A program made the translations under genes and the position numbers. This document shows positions 26,619 through 34,041 of a stretch of 64,000 nt of DNA, piece after piece (position 1 is the stretch's first letter; the number at the start of each line of letters is the position of its first letter). This DNA comes from Trebonia sp963836195. Lineage in GTDB: Bacteria > Actinomycetota > Actinomycetes > Streptosporangiales > Streptosporangiaceae. The notes beneath the pieces are model-generated. The model ran no database searches. It was given only the letters and a program-made list of their open reading frames with translations, and was not told the origin of the DNA. The DNA lies in assembly GCA_963836195.1 (NCBI GenBank), contig CAWIIX010000030.1, positions 744,001 to 808,000 of the forward strand, in the 5' to 3' direction.

Positions 26619-27251
26619 TCAGCCGGCGGCGCCGGCGAAGGCGGCCGCCAGCTGGCGCATCGCGTCGTCGAGAAGCGCCCCGAGGTCGGCCTCGGGCTGG
26701 TCGAGCCAGTGCTCGTAGGCGGCGACGGAGACGCCGAGGACCGCGTGCGCGATCGCCTGCGGCGCGAGGTCGTCGGGACGGCTGCCGGTGCGCTCGGCGG
26801 CGAACTCGGCGATGACCGCGCGCCAGGCGGTGAAGCGGAGGGTGGAGTGCGCGAGCAGCGCGGGCACCCGCAAGATGAGCTCCATCCGGCGCCGGTGCAG
26901 CGGGATCTGCGCGGGGGAGACCTGGTTGAAGTCGATCAGCGCGACCCGGATGGCGTCCATCAGCGGCACCTCGGGCGGGCAGGCCTTGAGCCGCACCCGC
27001 ATCCGGTCGAGCTCGGCCTCGAACGCGCCCCACGGGATGTCGTTCTTGGACGGGAAGTAGCGGAAGAACGTGCGCCGCCCGATCCCGGCCGCGGCGGCGA
27101 TCTCGTCGACCGTCGTGGCGTCGAACCCGTTGGCCGCGAACAGCCCGAACGCCGTCTGCTCGAGGTCGGCCCGCGAGGTCACCCGCCTGCGGCCAGGGTG
27201 GGGGCGGGAGGACGCGGCCGGGCGGGTCACGGCAGACGCCACTGGTATCAC
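26619..27251 (-). CDS. mftR: Mycofactocin system TetR-family regulator MftR
   Basis: A 210-residue TetR repressor. The N-terminal helix-turn-helix reads TTVDEIAAAAGIGRRTFFRY, followed by F-P-S-K-N-D, the usual end of the TetR DNA-binding domain. Its place directly upstream of mftA on the opposite strand is the usual one for MftR, which senses acyl-CoA in mycobacteria. The start is probably the GTG at 27251. It is 23 nt upstream of mftE and probably co-transcribed with it. Likely operators are described at 27266 and 27322. Confidence 0.85.
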   Translation of the reverse strand: MIPVASAVTRPAASSRPHPGRRRVTSRADLEQTAFGLFAANGFDATTVDEIAAAAGIGRRTFFRYFPSKNDIPWGAFEAELDRMRVRLKACPPEVPLMDAIRVALIDFNQVSPAQIPLHRRRMELILRVPALLAHSTLRFTAWRAVIAEFAAERTGSRPDDLAPQAIAHAVLGVSVAAYEHWLDQPEADLGALLDDAMRQLAAAFAGAAG

Positions 27252-27265
27252 CGTCCTCGATTGGG

Positions 27266-27286
27266 GTTGCCCTATTTTACGGCAAC
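27266..27286 (-). promoter_or_regulatory. mftR promoter with dyad
   Basis: Inverted repeat GTTGCC (27266-27271) / GGCAAC (27281-27286). On the minus strand the arms flank TAAAAT (27274-27279), a good -10 element for mftR. A protein bound here would block mftR and mftE transcription. The half-site differs from the GGCAC sites in front of mftA. Confidence 0.5.
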
Positions 27287-27321
27287 GGTGATGCGCTCCG
27301 TGGTCACAATGCGTAAGGGTC

Positions 27322-27382
27322 TTGATTTCGGCACCAAGTGCCCCTTAGGCTCGTGCCAACGTAAGTCCTGGCACTTAGTGCC
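27322..27382 (+). promoter_or_regulatory. mftA promoter with two GGCAC dyads
   Basis: TTGATT (27322-27327) and TAGGCT (27346-27351), 18 bases apart, form a plausible promoter. The spacer holds the dyad GGCAC-CAA-GTGCC (27330-27342). A second dyad, GGCACT-T-AGTGCC (27370-27382), lies downstream of the start point. The centres are 40 bp apart, about four helical turns, so two repressor dimers could bind the same face. MftR is the obvious candidate. Confidence 0.6.
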
Positions 27383-27402
27383 ACTAATGCGGGAGGTTAC
27401 GC

Positions 27403-27495
27403 ATGGCCGAGCACGAGGCGGAGACGGAAGTCCTGGCCGACGACGAGCTCCTCGTCGAAGAGGTCTCGATCGACGGCATGTGCGGCGTCTACTAG
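27403..27495 (+). CDS. mftA: Mycofactocin precursor peptide MftA
   Basis: A 30-residue acidic peptide ending in IDGMCGVY, the invariant C-terminus of MftA. MftC acts on the last Val-Tyr: it decarboxylates the Tyr and crosslinks it to the Val. The rest is leader recognised by MftB. GGGAGG lies seven bases before the ATG. It is 7 nt upstream of mftB. The ending, together with the neighbours, leaves little doubt. Confidence 0.96.
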   Translation: MAEHEAETEVLADDELLVEEVSIDGMCGVY

Positions 27496-27502
27496 ACCCG
27501 CC

Positions 27503-27814
27503 ATGAGCTCAGCAGCCGGATCAGTCGCGACCTTCGATCTCGACCGCGCCTGGCGGGTCCACCCGCAGGTGTCGATGCGCCCCGAGCCGTTCGGCGCGCT
27601 GCTGTACCACTTTGGCACCCGGCGGCTGTCGTTCCTGAAAAACCAGCGGGTGCTGGCGGTGGTCAGGTCGCTCGCCGACCACCCCAGCGCCCGGGCGGCT
27701 TGCGCCGCCGCGGGGGTGACGGAGCCGGAGCTTCCGGCCTACGCGCGCGCCCTCGCCGCCCTGGCCGAGTCAACGATGATCTCCGAACGGACCCTGCATG
27801 ACCCTCGCTCCTGA
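27503..27814 (+). CDS. mftB: Mycofactocin leader-binding chaperone MftB
   Basis: A 103-residue PqqD-like protein that binds the MftA leader and presents it to MftC. The conserved segment V-S-M-R-P-E-P-F-G-A-L-L-Y-H-F spans residues 20-34. Its end overlaps the start of mftC by 17 nt, so translation is probably coupled. The last codons (ISERTLHDPRS) are encoded by a copy of dispersed repeat B, which also supplies the ATG of mftC. Confidence 0.93.
   Translation: MSSAAGSVATFDLDRAWRVHPQVSMRPEPFGALLYHFGTRRLSFLKNQRVLAVVRSLADHPSARAACAAAGVTEPELPAYARALAALAESTMISERTLHDPRS
27783..27804 (+). repeat. Dispersed repeat B, copy inside mftB/mftC
   Basis: CCGAACGGACCCTGCATGAC, with 19 of 20 bases shared with the intergenic copy at 16613. 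Here it forms the end of mftB and the start codon of mftC. Confidence 0.6.
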
Positions 27815-29027
27815 CACGGTTTCGCCTGGCAGGCTGACCGACCTGTTCCAGCTCGGACTCGACGCCCCCATCTGCCTGACCTGGGAGCTCACCTACGCGT
27901 GCAACCTGTCGTGCGTGCACTGCCTGTCCTCGTCGGGGCGGCGCGACCCGCGCGAGCTGAGCACCGACGAGTGCAAGGCCGTCATCGACACGCTGCAGCG
28001 GATGCAGGTCTTCTACGTCAACATCGGCGGCGGCGAGCCGACCGTCCGGCCCGACTTCTGGGAGCTGGTCGACTACGCGACCGCGCACCAGGTCGGGGTG
28101 AAGTTCTCCACCAACGGGGTGAAGATCACCCCCGAGGTCGCGGCCCGGCTGGCGGCCAGCGACTACGTGGACGTGCAGATCTCGCTCGACGGCGCCACCG
28201 CCGAGGTCAACGACGCGGTCCGCGGGCCCGGCTCCTACGCCACCGCGATGCGCGCGATGCAGAACCTGGCCGACGCCGGCTTCCGCGGGTTCAAGCTGTC
28301 GGTGGTCATGACCAGGCAGAACATCCCGCAGATGGACGAGTTCAAGGCGATCGCGGACCGCTACGGCGCGCAGCTGCGGCTGACCAGGCTGCGCCCGTCC
28401 GGGCGCGGGGCCGACGTCTGGGACGAACTGCACCCGCTGCCTGCCCAGCAGAAGCAGCTCTACGACTGGCTGGTGGCGCACGGGGAGCAGGTGCTGACCG
28501 GCGACTCCTTCTTCCACCTGTCCGCGTTCGGATCCGCGCTGCCCGGCCTCAACCTGTGCGGGGCGGGCCGGGTGGTCTGCCTGATCGACCCGGTCGGCGA
28601 CGTCTACGCCTGCCCGTTCGCGATCCACGAGAACTTCCTGGCCGGCAACGTCCGCGACGGCGGCGGCTTCGAGACCGTGTGGAAGACGTCGGAGCTGTTC
28701 CAGGACCTGCGCAAGCCCGACACCGGCGGCGCCTGCCGGTCGTGCGGGTTCTACGACTCCTGCCGGGGCGGCTGCATGGCGGCGAAGTTCTTCACCGGCC
28801 TGCCGATGGACGGCCCGGACCCGGAGTGCGTGCAGGGCTACGGCGAGGCGGCGCTGACGTCCCTGAGCGCGTCGCCGGCCGTCGCGGCGCCCCGCTCGTC
28901 GGTCGACCACTCGCACCGCACCACCCGCGCATCCAGGAACGCGCCCGTCCCGGTGACGATCACCCCCCGCCGCCCGCCCTCGCACGACTGCGACGAGAGC
29001 CCCCTCGCGGGCTTCACCGCCCGGTAA
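27798..29027 (+). CDS. mftC: Mycofactocin radical SAM maturase MftC
   Basis: A 409-residue radical SAM/SPASM enzyme that decarboxylates and crosslinks the C-terminal Val-Tyr of MftA. The SAM-cluster motif is C35-x3-C39-x2-C42 (ACNLSCVHC), followed by G-G-G-E-P. The SPASM domain shows the expected Cys pattern (N-L-C-G-A-G-R-V-V-C, Y-A-C-P, then C-R-S-C-G-F-Y-D-S-C-R-G-G-C). The last 45 residues, after Y-G-E-A-A, are a Ser/Arg/Pro-rich tail without obvious conservation and probably disordered. It overlaps mftB and is followed at once by mftF. Confidence 0.95.
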   Translation: MTLAPDTVSPGRLTDLFQLGLDAPICLTWELTYACNLSCVHCLSSSGRRDPRELSTDECKAVIDTLQRMQVFYVNIGGGEPTVRPDFWELVDYATAHQVGVKFSTNGVKITPEVAARLAASDYVDVQISLDGATAEVNDAVRGPGSYATAMRAMQNLADAGFRGFKLSVVMTRQNIPQMDEFKAIADRYGAQLRLTRLRPSGRGADVWDELHPLPAQQKQLYDWLVAHGEQVLTGDSFFHLSAFGSALPGLNLCGAGRVVCLIDPVGDVYACPFAIHENFLAGNVRDGGGFETVWKTSELFQDLRKPDTGGACRSCGFYDSCRGGCMAAKFFTGLPMDGPDPECVQGYGEAALTSLSASPAVAAPRSSVDHSHRTTRASRNAPVPVTITPRRPPSHDCDESPLAGFTAR

Positions 29028-29029
29028 CG

Positions 29030-30733
29030 GTGCCGGTCGCCCCGGCCGCGGTCCCCGGCCCGGCTGAGCCTGGTGCGGCCCCCGTCGCCGCGCCCGCGCC
29101 GACCGGCCTGCGGCTGATCCGCGATGGCGGCACCCGGTTCGTGGCCGGCGGCCTGGTGCTGGTCGGGGGCTCGCCAGTCCGGGTGCTGCGGCTCACCCCG
29201 GTCGGCGCGCGCCAGGTCAGCGGCTGGTTCTCCGGCTCCCCGGTGCCCGCCAGCGAGGCGTCCCGCCTGCTCGCCCGGCGCCTGCTCGATGCCGGCCTCG
29301 CCCACCCAGACTTCAAGCCACAACCGTCATCCCGAACGGTCCCGGCTGACTCCGCCGCGTCCGATGTCACCCCTGCCCGGCCGACCATCACCGTCGTGAT
29401 CCCGGTCCGCGACCGCCACCCCGAACTAGCCCGCTGCCTGGCCGGCCTGGGCGATGCCCACGGCGCCGACCGGCCGCCGGTCATCGTCGTGGACGACGCG
29501 TCGGCCGATCCGGCCGCGATCGCCGAGATCGTCGCCCGGTACGGGGCGCGGGTAATCCGCCGTCCGGTCAACGGCGGCCCCGGCGCGGCCAGGAACACCG
29601 GCCTGGCCGCGGCCTCGACCGAGCTCGTCGCGTTCCTCGACTCCGACTGCGCGCCCGCGCCGGGCTGGCTGGACCGGCTGCTGCCGCACTTCGCCGACCC
29701 CGCCGTCGGCGCGGTCGCGCCCCGGATCGTGCCCCACCAGGCCGGCCTCTCCTGGCTGGCCAGGTACGAGGGCGCCAGCTCGACCCTCGACATGGGCGCG
29801 CGGCCGTCCATCGTCCGGCCCGGCGCCCGGGTGTCCTACGTGCCCGGCGCGGCGCTCGTCGTCCGCCGGTCGGCGGCCGGGGCGGGGTTCGCCGACGGGA
29901 TGTTCGTCGGCGAGGACGTCGACTTCATCTGGCGGCTGACCGCGGCCGGCTGGCGGGTCAGGTACGAGCCGTCCGCGACCATGGGCCACGATCATCGGGT
30001 CACGTTCCGCGCCTGGTTCTCCCGCCGCGCCGACTACGGCACCTCCGCCGCCGCGCTCGAACAGCTCCACCCCGGCGCGGTCCGCCCGCTCTACGCCTCC
30101 TGGTGGACGGTCGGCGCCTGGACGGCGGCCCTGTCCGCCCGGCCGGCCCGCGCCGGTCTCACTGCCGCCGCCGCACTCACCGCCGCCGCGACCGCCCTGC
30201 TCGCCCGCCGCCTCTCCACCGTCACCGCCGAAACCTGGCCCCTCCCCGCCCCCGTCCCGACCGCGACCGCCACCCCCGCCCCGGAGCGCACCCCCACGTC
30301 CACCCCCGTCCCGGAGCGCACCCCCACGTCCACCCCCACCCCGGAGCGCACCCCCACGTCCACCCCCGTCCCGGAGCGCACCCCCACCCGGTACGCGCAG
30401 GCGTGGCGGCTGGCGGCGCGACTGGCGGGCGGCGGGACGCTCGCGGCCGGGCGGCCGATCGGCAGCGCGCTCTCCCGGACCTGGTGGCCGGTCGCGATCC
30501 CGGCCGCGATCGCCATTCCCAGGCTCCGTCGCCCCCTGGCAGCGCTGATCCTCGTCCCCCCGCTGCTCGACTGGGCCGACCGCCGCCCGCCGCTCGACCC
30601 GGCCCGCTACGTCGCCGCCCGCCTCCTCGACGACGCCGCCTACAGCCTCGGCGTCTGGCACGGCTGCCTCAGCCGCCGCACGATCGCACCGCTGCTCCCC
30701 ATGATCGGCAGCAAGCGACCGCCAACCGCCTGA
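29030..30733 (+). CDS. mftF: Mycofactocin glycosyltransferase MftF, with minisatellite insert
   Basis: A 567-residue protein, about 100 longer than usual. After an N-terminal region of about 125 residues comes a GT2 domain (TVVIPVRDRHPELARCLAGL; D-D-A-S; the D-x-D-like F-L-D-S-D-C; G-E-D-V-D-F late). Membrane-associated C-terminal segments follow. MftF adds glucose units to mycofactocin. Two oddities: a copy of repeat B sits in the linker (29331-29356), and four P-E-R-T-P-T-S-T-P-V-like units interrupt the C-terminal part at residues 416-453. GTG 29030, two bases after the mftC stop, is the likely start. Confidence 0.9.
   Translation: MPVAPAAVPGPAEPGAAPVAAPAPTGLRLIRDGGTRFVAGGLVLVGGSPVRVLRLTPVGARQVSGWFSGSPVPASEASRLLARRLLDAGLAHPDFKPQPSSRTVPADSAASDVTPARPTITVVIPVRDRHPELARCLAGLGDAHGADRPPVIVVDDASADPAAIAEIVARYGARVIRRPVNGGPGAARNTGLAAASTELVAFLDSDCAPAPGWLDRLLPHFADPAVGAVAPRIVPHQAGLSWLARYEGASSTLDMGARPSIVRPGARVSYVPGAALVVRRSAAGAGFADGMFVGEDVDFIWRLTAAGWRVRYEPSATMGHDHRVTFRAWFSRRADYGTSAAALEQLHPGAVRPLYASWWTVGAWTAALSARPARAGLTAAAALTAAATALLARRLSTVTAETWPLPAPVPTATATPAPERTPTSTPVPERTPTSTPTPERTPTSTPVPERTPTRYAQAWRLAARLAGGGTLAAGRPIGSALSRTWWPVAIPAAIAIPRLRRPLAALILVPPLLDWADRRPPLDPARYVAARLLDDAAYSLGVWHGCLSRRTIAPLLPMIGSKRPPTA
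29331..29356 (+). repeat. Dispersed repeat B, copy inside mftF
   Basis: This copy opens CCCGAACGGTCCCGGC and ends TGACTCCGCC. It is in frame in mftF and encodes S-R-T-V-P-A-D-S-A in the linker before the glycosyltransferase domain. Confidence 0.6.
30280..30390 (+). repeat. 30-bp coding minisatellite in mftF
   Basis: Unit of 30 bp beginning CCGGAGCGCACCCCCACG, about 3.7 copies, encoding P-E-R-T-P-T-S-T-P-V/T. Copies differ by only one or two bases, which indicates recent expansion. Confidence 0.85.
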
Positions 30734-30789
30734 CCGCCGCGCCGCCCCGGGCCGTAGCCGAGATCCGCGTGGCGGGGAATACTGCATCC

Positions 30790-31416
30790 ATGAACGGAGC
30801 GGCCTCCCCGACGCCGAAACAGCGCATCGCGGCCGACTGCGCCCGCCCCGGCGGCGGTCCGGGCCTGATCGCGGGCTGCGTCGCCCTGCTCGGTGGCAGG
30901 CCCGATGACGTGGACGACCGCCTGATCACCGTCCTCGGCGGCGAAGCGGCCGGCGAGGTCCTGGACGGTGCGGCAGGCGGCCGTTCCGGCTACTGGCCCC
31001 GAGTCTGGGCCGCCCGCGGCCTGCTGCACGCCTGGGCCGACCCCACGACCGAGGCCGCCAATACGACCGTGCCCGCCAGCACAACCGAGACGGCCAGTAC
31101 GACCGAGACGGCCAGTACGACCGAGCCCGCCAGCACAACCGAGCCCGCCAGTACGACCGAGCCCGCCAGCACAACCGAGACCGCCATTGCGACCGAGCCC
31201 GCCGGTACGACCGAGGCCGATGCGGCGACCGCCGCCATCATCGGCGCCCTGGCCGACGACGCCTGGCGGGTCCGCGAGATGGCCGCCAAGGTCGTCGCCA
31301 GACACCGAGTCGGCGGAGCGCTCGACGCGGTCGCGCCGCTGCGCGACGACCCCATCCCGAGGGTCCGCGCAGCGGCCCACCGCGCCGTCGTCCTCCTCAC
31401 CGCCTACACCGCCTGA
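30790..31416 (+). CDS. HEAT-repeat-like protein with ASTTE insert
   Basis: A 208-residue protein. Both ends are alpha-helical and Ala-rich with a HEAT-repeat look (DDAWRVREMAAKVVARHRVG; DPIPRVRAAAHRAVV). Between them, residues 88-145 are a run of pentapeptides A-S-T-T-E, with variants. Without the insert it would be a plain small HEAT protein of about 150 residues. It lies 56 nt after mftF on the same strand and may be part of the mycofactocin operon, though I know of no role there. ATG 30790 is the first ATG in frame. Confidence 0.65.
   Translation: MNGAASPTPKQRIAADCARPGGGPGLIAGCVALLGGRPDDVDDRLITVLGGEAAGEVLDGAAGGRSGYWPRVWAARGLLHAWADPTTEAANTTVPASTTETASTTETASTTEPASTTEPASTTEPASTTETAIATEPAGTTEADAATAAIIGALADDAWRVREMAAKVVARHRVGGALDAVAPLRDDPIPRVRAAAHRAVVLLTAYTA
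31072..31215 (+). repeat. 15-bp coding minisatellite (ASTTE repeats)
   Basis: Unit of 15 bp, GCCAGTACGACCGAG with variants, about nine copies in the HEAT-like gene. It is the second coding minisatellite within 1 kb. Confidence 0.85.
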
Positions 31417-31674
31417 TAACAGCAAGAAGCGTGCAAAGCCTGGCCCGCACCCAGTGATCGTGTGCCAAAGCGGCCGGACAAATCGGACATGAGACGTCAT
31501 TGTGTGCAGAAGTGGGCGCTCCGCGACCCGAATGCCCCACGGTGATGCCTCCGCCCGACCCGCCAAGAATCAGCGAGGCTCCTGGGAAACGAGTGATTGA
31601 CCGGCGCCTCGCACTGATCAGATAACAGCAAGAAGCGTCGCATGCCTCACGCATCGGGGATAACAGCAAGAAGC
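31415..31674 (+). repeat. Three copies of dispersed repeat A
   Basis: GATAACAGCAAGAAGC occurs at 31415-31430, 31621-31636 and 31659-31674, each followed by GT. The first overlaps the TGA stop of the HEAT-like gene; the last lies just beyond the end of aspS. The rest of this 270-base gap holds nothing that I recognise. Confidence 0.85.
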
Positions 31675-31688
31675 GTGCGCCCTCAGGC

Positions 31689-33020
31689 CTACGGGGTGAG
31701 CCGGTTGGGGCCGCGGAAGAGGAACGTCGCGTCCCGAATCGAGTCCAGCCCGAGCAGCGCCATCAGCAGCCGGCCGAGACCGAGGCCGAACCCGCCGTGC
31801 GGCGGGCACCCGTACCTGAAGTTGTTCAGGTAGTCCTGCATCGGCTCGGGCGACAGCCCCTTCTCGGCCGCCTGCGCGACCAGGACGTCGTACCGGTGCT
31901 CACGCTGCGCCCCGGTCGTGATCTCAAGCCCCTTCCAGAGCAGGTCGAAGCTCGCGGTGAGCGAGGGCTCGCCCGCTGGCCGGAGATGATAGAACGGCCG
32001 GACGGACGCGGGGTACCCGGTCACGAAGGCGAACTCGTGCCCGGTGCGCTCGCGGACCCAGGCCGCGACCGTCCGCTCGCCGGCCGGGTCGAGGTCGTCA
32101 CGCGCACCATCGCCCGCGGGTTGAGCCGGGGAGTCGCCCGCTCCCGCTCCCGCGATCTGCAGCGCCTCCGCCATCGAGATCCGCGGGAACGGCACCGACG
32201 GCACCACCACGTCCACCCCGAAGTGCTCCTTGATCGCCGGGCCGTGCGCGGCCGCGACCTCGGCCAGCACGTGCGCGAGCATCCGCTCCTCGAAGTCCAT
32301 CACGTCCTCGACCCCGTCGATCCAGGCGAGTTCGACGTCGACCCCGGTGAACTCGGTCGCGTGCCGGGCGGTGAACGACGGCTCGGCCCGGAACACCGGG
32401 CCGACCTCGAAGACCCGGTCGATGCCGGCCGCGATCGCGGCCTGCTTGTAGAACTGCGGCGACTGCGCCAGGTAGGCCTTGCGGTCGAAGTAGCCGACCT
32501 CGAACACCTCCGCGCCCGACTCGGACGCGGTGCCCATCAGCTTGGGCGTGTGCATCTCGGTGCAGCCGTGCGAGTAGGCGAACGCGCGCATGGCCTGCTC
32601 GACGGTGGTCTGCACCGCGAACGCCAACCGCGCGGCCGGGCGGCGGCGGACGTCGAGGGAGCGCCAGTCGAGGCGGCCCTCGGGTCCGGTGTTGGCGTCG
32701 ATCGGGAGCGGCGCCTCGGCGTGGCTCTCGACCGTGACCTCGTCCGGGATGAGCTCGATGCCGCCGAGGGTCACGACCGGGTTGGCGACCACCCGCCCGG
32801 TCACCCGGACGGCCGACTCGACCGACAGGCCCTCGAGGCGCTCCTCAAGCGGGCTCCCGTCGCGCCGGTGGGTGAGCTGAACGGTGCCGGTGTGGTCGCG
32901 CACGATCACGAACTGGACGGCGCGCTGCCGCCGGAGCGTCTGCGCCCAGCCTGCGATGGAAACGGTCTCGCCGACGTGGCGGTGCAGGTCGGCAACGAGA
33001 ATACGAGGGGTGCGGATCAT
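31689..33020 (-). CDS. aspS: Aspartyl-tRNA synthetase, archaeal type
   Basis: A 443-residue class IIb synthetase that charges tRNA with aspartate. An N-terminal OB-fold (V-S-I-A-G-W-A-Q-T-L-R; V-I-V-R-D-H-T-G) binds the anticodon. The catalytic core has T-P-K-L, L-A-Q-S-P-Q-F-Y-K-Q, F-E-V-G-P-V-F-R-A-E and a motif 3 region, GLGLGRLLMALLGL. It lacks the 100-residue insertion of bacterial AspRS (normally about 590 residues), so it is of the archaeal/eukaryal type. It could be discriminating or could also charge tRNA-Asn. A Pro/Ala/Asp-rich segment interrupts it around residues 290-310. A T-box-like leader precedes it. Confidence 0.88.
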   Translation of the reverse strand: MIRTPRILVADLHRHVGETVSIAGWAQTLRRQRAVQFVIVRDHTGTVQLTHRRDGSPLEERLEGLSVESAVRVTGRVVANPVVTLGGIELIPDEVTVESHAEAPLPIDANTGPEGRLDWRSLDVRRRPAARLAFAVQTTVEQAMRAFAYSHGCTEMHTPKLMGTASESGAEVFEVGYFDRKAYLAQSPQFYKQAAIAAGIDRVFEVGPVFRAEPSFTARHATEFTGVDVELAWIDGVEDVMDFEERMLAHVLAEVAAAHGPAIKEHFGVDVVVPSVPFPRISMAEALQIAGAGAGDSPAQPAGDGARDDLDPAGERTVAAWVRERTGHEFAFVTGYPASVRPFYHLRPAGEPSLTASFDLLWKGLEITTGAQREHRYDVLVAQAAEKGLSPEPMQDYLNNFRYGCPPHGGFGLGLGRLLMALLGLDSIRDATFLFRGPNRLTP

Positions 33021-33249
33021 CGCTTAGTCCTCCGGGGACTCCGTGGTGATCCCTTGACTGATGCGGGCGAGAAGGGCCGACTCGCTGTGCCACCGCACCT
33101 TCGCCGCCCGCCTGGCCCAGCCAGCGCGCGGCCTCATTCAAAGCCCGCTCGGGAGTGTCTTCGCCATCGGGGCGCGAGGCCGCCTTCACAGCTTCCGGCG
33201 GCTCTCTGTGCTCGCGTGGTCCCTGGCTACTCGTCTCCGTCAATGCGTT
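33021..33249 (-). promoter_or_regulatory. T-box riboswitch leader, aspartate-specific (aspS)
   Basis: The minus-strand leader shows the T-box order of elements: a GACGAGTAG segment (33226-33234), the distal stem I motif AGAGAGC with a later GCTGTGA, then GAAGACACTCC with GAC (Asp codon) as specifier at 33157-33159, and the T-box core GCGGTGGCACAGCG (33083-33096). The bulge TGGC would pair with GCCA, and tRNA-Asp has discriminator G before CCA, so two independent sites agree on Asp. GTCC-CCGG-AGGAC next to the start codon could hide the ribosome site, so control may be on translation. A promoter TTGCCC-18-TACCCT fits at 33285-33256. Confidence 0.75.
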
Positions 33250-33345
33250 GCTGGTAGGGTAGGCGACACCCGGGCGGCAGGGCAACGAGATTACCGCTTG
33301 CCAGCAGGCAGAGCAAGCACACTCACTGAATGTACGTTCATCGAT

Positions 33346-34026
33346 ATGAGCGAGATGCTGCCCCTATTCCCGCTGTCGACGGTGCTGTTTCCGGGCATGC
33401 GCTTGCCGTTGCACATCTTCGAGGAGCGGTACCAGACCCTGGTCGCCGACCTGCTGGCCGGGCCGGAGCCGAGGCGGTTCGGGGTGATCGCGATCCGGTC
33501 CGGCACCGAGGTCGGCGCGGACAGCGTCGCCGCGCTGCACGAGGTCGGCTGCGTCGCGGTGGTGCGCCAGGTCGCGCCCACCGCCGACGGACGCTATGAC
33601 CTGCTGACCGTCGGCACCGACCGATTCAAGCTGATGGACGTCGACCGATCGCACCCGTACCTGCGCGGCGAGATCGAGCTGCTGCCCGACGACGCGGCCG
33701 GCGAGCCCGGCGCGGCCGAGGCGGCGGCCGGCACCGTGCGGCAGGTGCAGGCCGGCTTCCGCGCGTACCTGAACGCGCTGGCGGACCAGGGCGGCGGCGT
33801 GATTAGCATCGCCGACCTGCCGGACGAGCCCGGGCTGCTCTCCTACGTGATCGGCGCCGCGATGATCATCGACCTGCCCGAGCGCCAGTCGCTGCTGGCC
33901 GCGCCCGACGCGATGGCCAGGCTGCGGCTCGAGCGCTCCCTGCTCGTGCGCGAGATCGCGATCCTCCGGGCCACCACCTCCCGGCCGGCCCCCGATTACG
34001 CGCACGAGCAGTTCAGCCCGAATTAG
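33346..34026 (+). CDS. LON substrate-binding domain protein
   Basis: A 226-residue stand-alone LON-N domain protein: L-P-L-F-P-L-S-T-V-L-F-P-G at the start, then L-H-I-F-E-E-R-Y and F-G-V-I-A-I-R, all typical. It lacks the ATPase and protease domains of Lon. Such proteins are common in actinomycetes and their role is not settled. ATG 33346 begins exactly with the domain. Divergent from aspS. Confidence 0.85.
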   Translation: MSEMLPLFPLSTVLFPGMRLPLHIFEERYQTLVADLLAGPEPRRFGVIAIRSGTEVGADSVAALHEVGCVAVVRQVAPTADGRYDLLTVGTDRFKLMDVDRSHPYLRGEIELLPDDAAGEPGAAEAAAGTVRQVQAGFRAYLNALADQGGGVISIADLPDEPGLLSYVIGAAMIIDLPERQSLLAAPDAMARLRLERSLLVREIAILRATTSRPAPDYAHEQFSPN

Positions 34027-34041
34027 GCCCCGGCTGTTCTC

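Noticed and set aside
27899..29029. Upstream part of a 944-codon open frame running across mftC into mftF
   Set aside because: It is in the wrong frame relative to mftC, which has all the radical SAM motifs. Only the part after 29030 is MftF; the rest is Arg/Pro-rich shadow sequence.
31797..33257. Plus-strand frame of nearly 490 codons opposite aspS
   Set aside because: Low-information composition typical of the antisense of GC-rich genes. The minus strand has clear AspRS motifs.
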